A DNA stretch of 64,000 nucleotides from Alterisphingorhabdus sp051668705. GTDB taxonomy: Bacteria; Pseudomonadota; Alphaproteobacteria; Sphingomonadales; Sphingomonadaceae. Every line of letters starts with the position of its first letter. Within the stretch, counting starts at the first letter, position 1. The stretch spans positions 1 to 64,000 of the forward strand of contig NZ_CP196351.1 of NCBI RefSeq assembly GCF_051668705.1, given 5' to 3'. This document shows, one piece after another, positions 18,868 through 27,273 of this stretch. The notes beneath the pieces were generated by a model, which saw only the letters and a program-made list of their open reading frames with translations, was not told the origin of the DNA and ran no database searches. A program made the translations under genes and the position numbers.

Positions 18868-18883
18868 TGTTTCACGTGAAACA
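18868..18883. promoter_or_regulatory. parS site (perfect consensus) between mnmE and mnmG
   Basis: TGTTTCACGTGAAACA, extended by flanking G and C to an 18-bp perfect palindrome, in the short gap between the mnmE stop and the mnmG start. Expected ParB-binding site. Confidence 0.92.
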
Positions 18884-18896
18884 CTGCTTACAGATA

Positions 18897-20186
18897 TTAT
18901 TTGCCAATACAGAACTTACCAAATAGTGCATCGAGCATATCTTCGGTATGAAGTCGACCAGTTATCGCGTCCAGAGCATTACGCGCATTACGAAGCTCTT
19001 CACCAACAACCAGCATATCCTCTGCCTGTCGTACTTCGCGTAGAGCCGATAACAATTCACTTAAACGCTCTCGCTGGCGCGCATTATAACTAGGCGCATC
19101 AGGTTGCGGCAGAAGTTTCTCTGCATAATGCAGCAGCTTTGCACGCAATATATCAATCCCCTCACCCGTTGCAGATGATAATGATATAGCCGACGGATTA
19201 ATCCCACTAGCTCGCTGCAAATCGGCTTTTGCAGATATTGAAATAAGCCTTGAATGATCAGGTTGTGATGTTTCGTCACCCAACCACAAAACTATGTCTG
19301 CTGATTCAATGGCTGCGCGGGCTTTTTCCATCCCCATGGCTTCAACTCTGTCGTCACCTGCTTCGTGCAACCCTGCCGTATCAATGAGTATAAAGGGCAG
19401 TCCGTTGAGTGATATGGGCGCCTCAATCAGATCTCTGGTTGTCCCAGCAATGTCAGTAACAATGGCTGCGTCGCGCTGTGACAAGACGTTAAACAATGTC
19501 GATTTGCCTGCATTGGGCGGACCGGCGATGATGACGCGTACACCATCACGGAGTCTCTCCGTTGGCGGTGCTTGCAAAGCAGCATCAATATCATCAGCCA
19601 GATTATCGATAATAGAATCCAATATAATGCGCTGCTCAGGCGGAACATCATCCTCATCCGCAAAATCGAGTTCGGCCTCAACCATGGCTGATGCGCGCAG
19701 CAATTGTCCCCGCCATAGATCCACCGCACGCGACAATAGCCCTTCACTTTGCTGTAGAGCATGGCGGCGCTGTATATCCGTTTCAGCAAAGAGCAGGTCC
19801 GACAGTGCCTCCGCCTCGGCAAGGTCCATCTTGCCATTTGCAAAAGCCCGGCGGGTAAATTCGCCGGGTTCTGCGCGGCGTAATCCCTTCATGGCTGCCA
19901 ATGCGCTTTCTACTGCCAGAATGACCGCTCTGCCGCCATGGCAATAAAGTTCGGCAGTGTCTTCACCGGTCGCATTGTGCGGGCCGGGCAGCCACAGGAC
20001 CATGGCGCGGTCAAGCAAGTCACCTGTTTCGGGATGCCGCAAGCCACGCAATGTTGCATAGCGCGGCTCTGGCAGACTTCCTGCCAAAGATATAAGTGCT
20101 GTAGCAGCATTGGAGCCGGATATACGGATAACGGCAATGCCCGTTGGTGGTGCGCCACTGGAAAGAGCGAAAATTGTATCGGTCAT
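18897..20186 (-). CDS. mnmE: tRNA modification GTPase MnmE
   Basis: K+-dependent GTPase partner of MnmG in tRNA wobble-U modification (former TrmE), 429 residues. N-terminal tetrahydrofolate-binding domain (GIAVIRISGSNA), helical domain, and G domain with GPPNAGKSTLFN (G1, near 220), DIAGTTRD (G2 region) and DTAGLHEAGD (G3). It ends in the diagnostic CIGK tetrad, whose Cys is conserved in MnmE. The open frame reaches a TTG at 20207; ATG at 20186 matches the family N-terminus (MTDTIFALSSG). Confidence 0.95.
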   Translation of the reverse strand: MTDTIFALSSGAPPTGIAVIRISGSNAATALISLAGSLPEPRYATLRGLRHPETGDLLDRAMVLWLPGPHNATGEDTAELYCHGGRAVILAVESALAAMKGLRRAEPGEFTRRAFANGKMDLAEAEALSDLLFAETDIQRRHALQQSEGLLSRAVDLWRGQLLRASAMVEAELDFADEDDVPPEQRIILDSIIDNLADDIDAALQAPPTERLRDGVRVIIAGPPNAGKSTLFNVLSQRDAAIVTDIAGTTRDLIEAPISLNGLPFILIDTAGLHEAGDDRVEAMGMEKARAAIESADIVLWLGDETSQPDHSRLISISAKADLQRASGINPSAISLSSATGEGIDILRAKLLHYAEKLLPQPDAPSYNARQRERLSELLSALREVRQAEDMLVVGEELRNARNALDAITGRLHTEDMLDALFGKFCIGK

Positions 20187-20227
20187 AATATATTTATTGG
20201 GCAGCAAGCATGATGACGCTAATGTTC

Positions 20228-20494
20228 TTAATCTTTATCAGTCTTGCCAGATTTCGCCTTGGATGATGCTTGCGAGGTTCCAGCCTCCATAAGGTTCTGG
20301 AAAAAGCGCATCCCCATTTCACCCATGGGGGCAATGTTTTTGGCCAGATTTTGCAGTTGATCAATGCTGGTCGCGCCGCTCATGGCGTTTTTCACGCCTT
20401 CCACATAGGCTTTGTTCACATCCTTAACATCCGGAAGGCCCAAAAGTGTTCGCATCTCTTCGGGTGTACAATCCAGTTCGACATTGATTTTCAT
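20228..20494 (-). CDS. small conserved protein (DUF6489-like)
   Basis: An 88-residue protein starting MKINVELDCTPEEMRTLLGLP, with a helical middle and a Lys/Ser-rich tail. This pattern is seen in a small family conserved in sphingomonads and relatives; function unknown. No signal peptide or membrane segment. It lies 41 bases upstream of mnmE on the same strand and follows the TerC-like gene. Family name is from memory and should be taken as tentative. Confidence 0.75.
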   Translation of the reverse strand: MKINVELDCTPEEMRTLLGLPDVKDVNKAYVEGVKNAMSGATSIDQLQNLAKNIAPMGEMGMRFFQNLMEAGTSQASSKAKSGKTDKD

Positions 20495-20563
20495 TGCTTG
20501 GCGCCTTTTCTAAATGCCCAAGAGATAATGGCGCTTAAACAGCAGAAAAGCAATCTCTGCCAA

Positions 20564-21304
20564 TTAGGCCATCAAGGTCATGACCCCGACATTGGGGTCA
20601 ATAAAGCCGTCATAGATCATCTTGAAGGCGACATAGATAATCACTGCCAGACCAAGATAGGCAATCCATTTATACCGCGCGATATATTTGGCGATGATAT
20701 TGGCAGCTATACCCATCAGCAATACCGATAACAGCAGACCAATGACCAATATGCCAGGATGCTCTCTTGCCGCACCAGCAACACCCAGGACATTATCTAG
20801 GCTCATTGACACATCAGCAGCGGTTACCGCCCATACAGCTGCCCAAAAGCCTTTCGAGGCCGCTATATTGCTGTTTTCGTCGCCATCTATCTCTGGCGAT
20901 CCGGGGGATTCACCGGTCTCTGGCGTCATTTCGCGAATTTCCCGATAAAAGCGCCATGCAACCCATAAAAGAAGTAATCCGCCAGCCAGTATGAGTCCGA
21001 CAATGCTCAACAGCACGCTGACCATCAGCGCAAATATGATGCGCAAAACCAGAGCGGCGCCAATGCCGATCATAATCACTTTGCGGCGTTGATCAGCTGG
21101 CAAACCACCCGCCAATGCGCCAACAACAATGGCGTTATCCGCAGCAAACACCAAATCTATCAATATGACCTGCCCAAAAGCGGCCAATGCAGATGGCGAG
21201 CCAAAATCTTTGAAATCTTTGACAATAGCTGCCCATAATTCGGCCATTGAGCCGAATTGTAGGGACTCCGCACTGACAGCAGCAGTGATAAACACATCAA
21301 ACAT
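20564..21304 (-). CDS. TerC family integral membrane protein
   Basis: Multi-pass inner-membrane protein (about 246 residues) of the TerC/YjbE group, whose members are linked to tellurite resistance and to manganese or calcium export. Visible: LIDLVFAADNAIVVGALAGGLP in helix 1 and TAADVSMSLDNVLGVAGAA in a later helix, the paired Asp/Asn-containing motifs (FAADN, SLDN) that bind the metal, with a hydrophilic acidic loop (near 125-145) between. The open frame reaches 21427, but that part overlaps the upstream gene; ATG at 21304 (or 21313) overlaps its last codons and fits coupling. Exact start uncertain. Confidence 0.88.
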   Translation of the reverse strand: MFDVFITAAVSAESLQFGSMAELWAAIVKDFKDFGSPSALAAFGQVILIDLVFAADNAIVVGALAGGLPADQRRKVIMIGIGAALVLRIIFALMVSVLLSIVGLILAGGLLLLWVAWRFYREIREMTPETGESPGSPEIDGDENSNIAASKGFWAAVWAVTAADVSMSLDNVLGVAGAAREHPGILVIGLLLSVLLMGIAANIIAKYIARYKWIAYLGLAVIIYVAFKMIYDGFIDPNVGVMTLMA

Positions 21305-21596
21305 CAAGAACATTGTCCCCAAAATAGCGCACTGACGGCATTTCAGCATAAAAACCGTGAAGCAGTGACCTCCACCGGTCATAATCGGCAGATTGACGAA
21401 AGCCAACACGGTGCGCGTCGATATCATCCCATTCTACCAGAAGCAGATAATGGGCAGTGTCTTCCGCGCTCCGCAATATGCGAATGGCCCGAAAACCTTT
21501 TTGCGCCGCAATAATGGGCTTTGCTTGCCGCAAGGCGTGCTCAAACTCTTTCGCCCGCTCTTGAGCGACCTCCAGCACTGCCTGTTCCACTATCAT
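21297..21596 (-). CDS. antibiotic biosynthesis monooxygenase (ABM)-fold protein
   Basis: 99-residue dimeric alpha/beta barrel-type protein. MIVEQAVLEVAQERAKEFEHAL opens the first strand and helix, and LLLVEWDDIDAHRVGFRQS and VRYFGDNVLDV match the ABM domain as found in many small unannotated oxygenase-like or ligand-binding proteins. No function can be assigned. It overlaps the TerC-like gene slightly and follows rho by 11 bases on the same strand. Confidence 0.8.
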   Translation of the reverse strand: MIVEQAVLEVAQERAKEFEHALRQAKPIIAAQKGFRAIRILRSAEDTAHYLLLVEWDDIDAHRVGFRQSADYDRWRSLLHGFYAEMPSVRYFGDNVLDV

Positions 21597-21607
21597 ATGC
21601 GTCAGGC

Positions 21608-22864
21608 TTATTGATTCATGCTGTCAAAAAAGTCTTCATTGCTCTTTGAATCTTTCATTTTATCGAGCAGGAATTCCATTGCATCGACGGTGCCCATTTG
21701 CATCAGAATACGGCGCAAGACCCACATCTTGCTGAGCGTATCTTTCTCAACCAGAATTTCCTCTTTACGCGTGCCGGATTTGCCAACATCAAGCGCAGGG
21801 AATATCCGCTTATCAGAGACTTTGCGATCGAGTACGATTTCTGAGTTGCCCGTGCCTTTAAACTCTTCAAAGATCACTTCGTCCATACGGCTGCCGGTAT
21901 CGATCAAAGCGGTAGCAATGATGGAAAGCGAACCGCCCTCTTCAATATTCCGCGCTGCACCGAAAAAGCGTTTTGGCCGCTGTAATGCATTGGCATCAAC
22001 ACCGCCGGTCAGCACTTTGCCCGAGGATGGAACAACAGTGTTATAAGCGCGCCCCAGACGTGTGATGGAGTCCAGCAAAATCACCACATCATGCTTATGC
22101 TCGACCAAGCGTTTGGCTTTTTCTATAACCATTTCAGCAACTTGTACGTGACGGCTCGCTGGCTCATCAAAAGTTGAGCTGATCACCTCACCATTGACCG
22201 AACGCTGCATATCCGTCACTTCTTCCGGCCGTTCATCGATCAACAGGACTAGCAAATAGACCTCGGGATGATTATCCGTGATTGCTTTAGCAATATTTTG
22301 CAGCAATACGGTTTTACCCGTACGCGGCGGCGCAACGATCAACGCGCGCTGGCCCTTACCTTGCGGCGAAATAATGTCGATCACACGGGCCGATTTATCT
22401 TTTACGGTCGGGTCTGAATTGTCCAAAGACAATTTCTGATCCGGATAAAGCGGAGTAAGATTGTCGAAATTCACCCGAGTGCGCACCGCTTCAGGATCTT
22501 CAAAATTAACCTGCGTCAGTTTGGTCAGCGCAAAATAGCGCTCGCCATCACGCGGCCCGCGAATTTCCCCTTCAACGGTGTCACCCGTGCGCAAACCAAA
22601 GCGGCGTACCTGATTGGGCGAAACATAAATATCATCGGGGCCGGCCAGATAATTGGCCTCTGGTGAGCGCAAAAAGCCAAAACCATCGGTCAACACTTCA
22701 ATAGTGCCCAGACCCATAATCTGTTCGCCATCTTCAGCCAACTGCTTCAATATGCCGAACATAATGTCTTGGCGGCGCATGGTTGATGCACCCTCTACAC
22801 CCAGCTCTTCAGCCATGGTGACGAGTTCAGCGGGTTTTTTCTCTTTCAATTCTTTTAAATGCAT
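21608..22864 (-). CDS. rho: transcription termination factor Rho
   Basis: Hexameric RNA helicase that ends transcription at Rho-dependent sites, 418 residues. N-terminal helical and cold-shock-type RNA-binding domain (GFGFLRSPEANYLAGPDDIYVS, near 62-84), Walker A APPRTGKTVLLQ near 175, DERPEEVTDM, and the R-loop region VDANALQRPKRFFGAARNIE. The domain is compact, without the long insertions of some actinobacterial Rho. A 220-base leader lies upstream. Confidence 0.97.
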   Translation of the reverse strand: MHLKELKEKKPAELVTMAEELGVEGASTMRRQDIMFGILKQLAEDGEQIMGLGTIEVLTDGFGFLRSPEANYLAGPDDIYVSPNQVRRFGLRTGDTVEGEIRGPRDGERYFALTKLTQVNFEDPEAVRTRVNFDNLTPLYPDQKLSLDNSDPTVKDKSARVIDIISPQGKGQRALIVAPPRTGKTVLLQNIAKAITDNHPEVYLLVLLIDERPEEVTDMQRSVNGEVISSTFDEPASRHVQVAEMVIEKAKRLVEHKHDVVILLDSITRLGRAYNTVVPSSGKVLTGGVDANALQRPKRFFGAARNIEEGGSLSIIATALIDTGSRMDEVIFEEFKGTGNSEIVLDRKVSDKRIFPALDVGKSGTRKEEILVEKDTLSKMWVLRRILMQMGTVDAMEFLLDKMKDSKSNEDFFDSMNQ

Positions 22865-23009
22865 CGTGGTTTTTCCATGATCAAAACAGGGTGGGCGTAA
22901 CTGACTGACGGATTAGCTTCATAGCAATTTGGCAACAGCGTCAGGACGCCGCTTGCAATTTTTATATGAAGGTCAGGCCGCAACAGGACGTTGCGCCGAT
23001 AATGCTGTA

Positions 23010-23038
23010 GAAATACTGATATCACCGCAAATTGTCAA
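23010..23038 (-). promoter_or_regulatory. candidate sigma-70 promoter for rho
   Basis: On the minus strand TTGACA (23033-23038) is followed after 17 bases by TATTTC (23010-23015), leaving a leader of about 140 bases before the rho ATG. Rho genes are commonly autoregulated through such leaders; no specific element is identified here. Confidence 0.45.
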
Positions 23039-23084
23039 TCCGAAGCTGCTTTACTTCTAACCGGCTTTAGCAATTTTGCAATTA

Positions 23085-23528
23085 TCAGAATGGCTGAACA
23101 ATAACCAGGATCACAATAATTGCTGCGGTTACACCTGGTACTTCGTTGACCAGCCGCAAAGTTTTGCCGCTCATCGTCCATTCGCCGCGCGCCAGCTTTT
23201 TGGCATAGCCTGCCATCCACATATGATAAATGCTCAGCAAAATGACGAACAGCAATTTTGCGTGGAACCAGCCATAAAGATAGGCCTTTGTTTCCCAAGC
23301 AAGCAGCAGGCCCAAAACCCAGACGATAATCAGTGAAGGGTTCAGTATGATTTTGCACAGCCGTGTCTCGCGCTCAATCCATTTCTGATCTTCCAAACTG
23401 CCTTTTTCACTCTCTTGATGATAAACGAAAAAGCGGGGCAGCATGAATAACCCTGCCATCCAGAAGATAACAAAAATAAGATGCGCAGATTTTAGCCAGA
23501 GATATAACATGGCCAATATATCAACCAA
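23085..23528 (-). CDS. hemJ: protoporphyrinogen IX oxidase HemJ
   Basis: Integral membrane heme-biosynthesis enzyme (UPF0093) that oxidises protoporphyrinogen IX to protoporphyrin IX in alphaproteobacteria lacking HemG/HemY. 147 residues with four to five membrane helices. Visible: KSAHLIFVIFWMAGLFMLPRF, containing the conserved early His, and ILNPSLIIVWVLGLLLAW. The start is TTG at 23528, decided by GAGGAGG 5 bases upstream. It sits 33 bases after hemE, so the two probably form a heme operon. Confidence 0.92.
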   Translation of the reverse strand: MVDILAMLYLWLKSAHLIFVIFWMAGLFMLPRFFVYHQESEKGSLEDQKWIERETRLCKIILNPSLIIVWVLGLLLAWETKAYLYGWFHAKLLFVILLSIYHMWMAGYAKKLARGEWTMSGKTLRLVNEVPGVTAAIIVILVIVQPF

Positions 23529-23561
23529 ATTGTCCTCCTCGGCAAGCGGCTAGATTTCCAT

Positions 23562-24584
23562 TCACCCTTGCAAACGCGCCATTAGGGTTTCGACATGGGA
23601 AATTGGCGTTTCTTTTATAATGCCATGGCCCAGATTAAAGATATGAGGTCTGCCCGATAGCGCTTCAAGGCAATTTGTTATTGCGCTATCCAAAGCATGC
23701 CCACCGGTCAGCAATGCCAATGGGTCAAGATTGCCCTGCACTGGCAAACCATCAGGCAAAACATTATGTGCCCAAACAGGGTCTACTGTCTCATCCAACC
23801 CCAATGCATCGACACCGGTTTCGCGCGCATATGCAGGCAATTTACCGCCAGCACCTTTAGGAAAACCGATGATTGGCGTGTCAGGATGCATGGTTTTCAA
23901 CGCTGCCACAATTTCTGCATTGGGCGCGATCACCCAGCGTTCAAATTGGGCTGGTGACAAATTGCCGGCCCAACTGTCGAACAGCTGTACGGAATCAACG
24001 CCGGCTGTAATTTGTTGCGACAGATAGTTGATAGTCTGCTGCGTAATGGCGGCGATAAGTTCGGCAAAACCCGCTTCATTCTGATAAGCATGTAAGCGTG
24101 TTTCCGTCTGGTCGCGGCTGCCCTCACCATGCACCATATATGTTGCTACCGTCCATGGTGAGCCAGCAAAGCCCAGCAAGGCCTTGTCAGCATCCAATTG
24201 GGCGCGGACCAGCCTCACAGTCTCATAAATGGGTTCAAGCCGCTGTGGCATAGCTTCCAGCGCTTTAAGATCGCTTTCTATCAGCCTTGGGGAAAGACGT
24301 GGCCCCTCACCTGCTGTAAATTTCAAATTTTGGCCCATGGCGTGCGGGATCATCAAAATATCGGCAAACAAAATGGCAGCATCAAAACCAAAGCGCCAAA
24401 TGGGCTGCATCGTGATCTCAGCAGCGGCCTGACTGTCATAAACAAGCTCTAAAAATCCGCCTTTTTGTGCGCGTAACTCACGATATTCCGGCAGATAACG
24501 GCCAGCCTGACGCATGAGCCAAACAGGGCGCTTCTCTGTACGTTCACCCTTTAACTGTCTCAGGATTAGCGAGTTACGATTCAT
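23562..24584 (-). CDS. hemE: uroporphyrinogen decarboxylase HemE
   Basis: Decarboxylates the four acetate side chains of uroporphyrinogen III to give coproporphyrinogen III. 340 residues, the usual length. N-terminal PVWLMRQAGRYLPEYRELR and GFAGSPWTVATYMVHG, LFDSWAGNLSP, and C-terminal FNLGHGIIKETP are the family signatures. It begins the hemE-hemJ pair and directly borders the candidate replication origin, as hemE does in Caulobacter and other alphaproteobacteria. Confidence 0.97.
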   Translation of the reverse strand: MNRNSLILRQLKGERTEKRPVWLMRQAGRYLPEYRELRAQKGGFLELVYDSQAAAEITMQPIWRFGFDAAILFADILMIPHAMGQNLKFTAGEGPRLSPRLIESDLKALEAMPQRLEPIYETVRLVRAQLDADKALLGFAGSPWTVATYMVHGEGSRDQTETRLHAYQNEAGFAELIAAITQQTINYLSQQITAGVDSVQLFDSWAGNLSPAQFERWVIAPNAEIVAALKTMHPDTPIIGFPKGAGGKLPAYARETGVDALGLDETVDPVWAHNVLPDGLPVQGNLDPLALLTGGHALDSAITNCLEALSGRPHIFNLGHGIIKETPISHVETLMARLQG

Positions 24585-24971
24585 CTCTTCTCTCTATCTC
24601 ATTATATATATTAAAGATTCATGATGATGTTTATAGGAGCGTTGGTGAGCGGGATAGCCCTTTCATGCAATTTTTCTAAACATATTGACTCTGCGGCCTG
24701 TCAATTTTTTAGCAGAGTCGCAAAACTTATACCCGTAATTAACAGGCTGTTTATCAAAATTGTTCCTGTGGAGAAGGCTTGGGGAAAATAAGATGATAGC
24801 GATGATAAATATCGCAGGATATTTGATCATCAGCTTTATCAACAGGGTGCACACAGGGTTGAGCGCTTGCATGTTTCGAAAACAGATTCTGGCACAGCGT
24901 TGTTACGGCAATGCTTGATGACCCTGCGCCCGCACCCTATGGTCACCCCTTAACAGCTTGGCCAATATATT
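24585..24971. other. candidate chromosomal replication origin (oriC)
   Basis: A 387-bp gene-free region between divergent hemE and ppsR. DnaA-box-like 9-mers with 8 of 9 matches to TTATCCACA: TTCTCCACA on the minus strand (24767-24775) and TTATCAACA on the plus strand (24836-24844); a weaker TTATCAAAA lies at 24751. Between them is an AT-rich stretch (24785-24840). Genes point away on both sides: a long minus run to the left and a long plus run to the right. hemE adjacency is a known origin position in Caulobacter and relatives, and parABS lies about 6-10 kb away. Box number is low, so some uncertainty remains. Confidence 0.6.
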
Positions 24972-25823
24972 ATGAAACAATTGCATTTGCACCTTTTGTC
25001 GGACTCTACTGGCGAAACTCTGGAAAATATTGCCAAAGCCGTCCTTGCGCAATTTGAGGGTGTCGAGGTGATAAAGCACTTCTGGCCCATGGTGCGGATG
25101 GAAAGCCATTTGGACCGTATTTTGACAGAGGTTGCGGCAAATCCTGGTCTTGTCCTGTTCACATTGGTCAACCCCGATATTCGCCGGAAGCTGGAAAGCC
25201 AGTGCCGCAAAATGGGGCTGCCATCTGTCGCAGCCATGGATGCTGTGACTGATGCGCTGTCCAATATGCTTGGGCAGGCGGCAAAAGCGCGTCCCGGACG
25301 TCAGCATGTGCTTGATTCCGCCTATTTTGCACGTGTGGATGCGATTCAGTTCACCATTGCCCATGATGACGGCATTGCATGGGAGAATTGGGAAGAAGCA
25401 GACATTATACTGGCCGGTGTTTCGCGCACTTCCAAAACACCGACCAGCATCTATCTTGCCAATCGCGGTTATAAGGTCGCCAATATTCCCATTGTCCCGG
25501 AATCGCCGCCGCCTGATCTTTTGTTCAACCTTAAACACCCTCAAGTCATTGGGCTCACCACCAATGCTGACCGATTGATACAGGTACGCCGCAACCGGCT
25601 TTTGTCGCTCAATCAAGCCCCAGAAACCGATTATGTTGATATGGAACAGGTCAAGCAGGAAGTCATGTATGCGCGGCGCATGTTTGGCGATAATGGTTGG
25701 CCCGTTATTGATGTTACCCGCCGCTCAATTGAGGAAACGGCGGCTGCCATCATCAATTTGGTTAATGAGCAAAATGCGAAGAACCAGCTTGCGGTCAAAA
25801 ATGGGGACGTTCCCCCATCGTGA
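24972..25823 (+). CDS. ppsR: pyruvate, phosphate dikinase regulatory protein (DUF299)
   Basis: Bifunctional kinase/phosphorylase that switches phosphoenolpyruvate synthase or pyruvate phosphate dikinase on and off in response to ADP and phosphate. 283 residues. N-terminal LHLLSDSTGETLENIAKAV and the nucleotide-binding GVSRTSKTPTSIYLANRG (near 152-170) are diagnostic. It is the first gene right of the origin candidate and its TGA overlaps the GTG start of maf, giving the operon ppsR-maf-aroE-coaE, an order widespread in alphaproteobacteria. Whether the target is PpsA or PpdK cannot be seen here. Confidence 0.95.
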   Translation: MKQLHLHLLSDSTGETLENIAKAVLAQFEGVEVIKHFWPMVRMESHLDRILTEVAANPGLVLFTLVNPDIRRKLESQCRKMGLPSVAAMDAVTDALSNMLGQAAKARPGRQHVLDSAYFARVDAIQFTIAHDDGIAWENWEEADIILAGVSRTSKTPTSIYLANRGYKVANIPIVPESPPPDLLFNLKHPQVIGLTTNADRLIQVRRNRLLSLNQAPETDYVDMEQVKQEVMYARRMFGDNGWPVIDVTRRSIEETAAAIINLVNEQNAKNQLAVKNGDVPPS

Positions 25824-26416
25824 CACTGGTTCTGGCATCGCAAAGTGCTGCACGGCGGGCAATGCTCGCTGCGGCTCATGTTCCTTTTACAACCACACAA
25901 GTCGCTTTCGACGAGGATGCGTTGACGGAAGCTATGATTGCGCAAGGCGCTAAGCCACGCGATATTGCTGATGCTCTGGCAGAGGGCAAAGCGCGCAAGG
26001 CTGCCCTGAAGCATGATGACACTATGGTGCTGGGCTGTGATCAGGTGCTCGCGCTCGCCAATGGTGAATTGATAAACAAGGCGGATAATCGTGAACAGGC
26101 AAAATATAGTCTGCAACGGCTTTCCGGTCAGAAACACATATTGCTCAGTGCTGCGGTAATCTATGAGAATGGCGAACCGGTGTGGCGCGCGGTTGAAGAG
26201 GTCAAAATGCTGATGCGGCCACTTAGTGATGCTTTTATTGATGACTATCTTGATCGTCACTGGGATGATGTGAGCTATTGCGTGGGATGTTACCGCATAG
26301 AAGAAGAGGGCGCACAATTGTTCAACCGTATTGAGGGCAGCCATTTTGCCATTATGGGGATGCCATTATTGCCGCTTCTTGGCTATTTGCGCATCAGAGG
26401 AATTATGCCGTCATGA
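25820..26416 (+). CDS. maf: Maf family nucleoside triphosphate pyrophosphatase
   Basis: House-cleaning pyrophosphatase that removes non-canonical or modified nucleotides, 198 residues. N-terminal LVLASQSAARRAMLAAA corresponds to the family's S-x-R-R substrate-binding segment, with LGCDQVLAL in the middle and YCVGCYRIEEEGAQLF near the end. GTG start overlaps ppsR; its stop overlaps aroE (ATGA). Preference for dTTP/UTP or for m7GTP is not decided. Confidence 0.93.
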   Translation: MTLVLASQSAARRAMLAAAHVPFTTTQVAFDEDALTEAMIAQGAKPRDIADALAEGKARKAALKHDDTMVLGCDQVLALANGELINKADNREQAKYSLQRLSGQKHILLSAAVIYENGEPVWRAVEEVKMLMRPLSDAFIDDYLDRHWDDVSYCVGCYRIEEEGAQLFNRIEGSHFAIMGMPLLPLLGYLRIRGIMPS

Positions 26417-27273
26417 CAAACCAAGCAGCTACAAAAACAGGCCCTTATGCAGAGGTTATTGGCGACCCTATTGCTCAAAGTCTTTCGCCGCTAATCCATG
26501 GACATTGGCTGGAGGCATTGGGAATTGCAGCTGATTACCGTGCAAAACATGTGACACCAGACCAATTGCAAGGTTATTTGGAAGCGCGCAAAGAAGACCC
26601 GAATTGGCGCGGCTGCAATGTTACTTTGCCGCACAAATTGGCCATATTGGATCATGTTGCGGACCCTGGCGATGTGCGCAGTGCAATCGGTGCGGCCAAC
26701 ACTATATTCCGGCTGGAAGATGATGGCCTAGGCGCAACCAACACAGATGCGGGTGGTTTCTACACGCCTTTATCAGCGACCGATTTATCCGGTCGTCATG
26801 CAATTATATTGGGAGCAGGCGGCGCTGCACGCGCAGTGCTGTTCGCTTTGAAACAGGTTGATATTGGCAAGGTAACATTGTTGGCGCGCTCACCGCTCAA
26901 AGCATTGGGTCTGCTCGGGCAATTTGGCTTGTCGGGCGATGTTCTGCCTATGGATGCGCCATTGCCCGCTGCTGATCTGCTGGTGAATGCCAGTCCGCTT
27001 GGTATGAAAGGCTTTGATGGCAATCTTGATCTCGATCTGTCCAAACTCGCGCCTGACTCTATAGTCTATGATCTCGTCTATAACCCTCTGGAAACACCTT
27101 TGCTGGGCGCTGCACGTCAAGCGCAGTTGGAGACGATAGACGGCTTAACCATGTTAATTGGGCAAGCGGCTATCGCTTTTGAGCTTTTTTTCGGTCAGCC
27201 TGTGCCCGATGATGCGGCTATTGCGCAGGCTTTGCGCAAAAAGCTGCTGGCTGCTTTGGACCAAAAAAGCTGA
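26413..27273 (+). CDS. aroE: shikimate dehydrogenase AroE
   Basis: NADP-dependent reduction of 3-dehydroshikimate to shikimate in aromatic amino-acid synthesis. 286 residues. Shikimate-site motifs AQSLSPLIHGHW (near 17) and NVTLPHKLAILD (Lys catalytic), NTDAGGFY, and the nucleotide loop LGAGGAARAVLFAL near 131. Starts within the maf stop and ends one base into coaE (TGATG). Confidence 0.95.
   Translation: MTNQAATKTGPYAEVIGDPIAQSLSPLIHGHWLEALGIAADYRAKHVTPDQLQGYLEARKEDPNWRGCNVTLPHKLAILDHVADPGDVRSAIGAANTIFRLEDDGLGATNTDAGGFYTPLSATDLSGRHAIILGAGGAARAVLFALKQVDIGKVTLLARSPLKALGLLGQFGLSGDVLPMDAPLPAADLLVNASPLGMKGFDGNLDLDLSKLAPDSIVYDLVYNPLETPLLGAARQAQLETIDGLTMLIGQAAIAFELFFGQPVPDDAAIAQALRKKLLAALDQKS

Noticed and set aside
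19294..19947. Long plus-strand open frame (217 codons) inside mnmE
   Set aside because: It is antisense to mnmE, which has all GTPase motifs and its C-terminal CIGK; the antisense translation has Ser/Ala-rich, shadow-like composition.
24903..25616. Minus-strand open frame of 237 codons opposite ppsR
   Set aside because: ppsR on the plus strand is unmistakable; the antisense frame has no ribosome site, and no family was recognised in it.
25631..26344. Minus-strand open frame opposite maf and the end of ppsR
   Set aside because: Antisense shadow of the coupled ppsR-maf-aroE operon.
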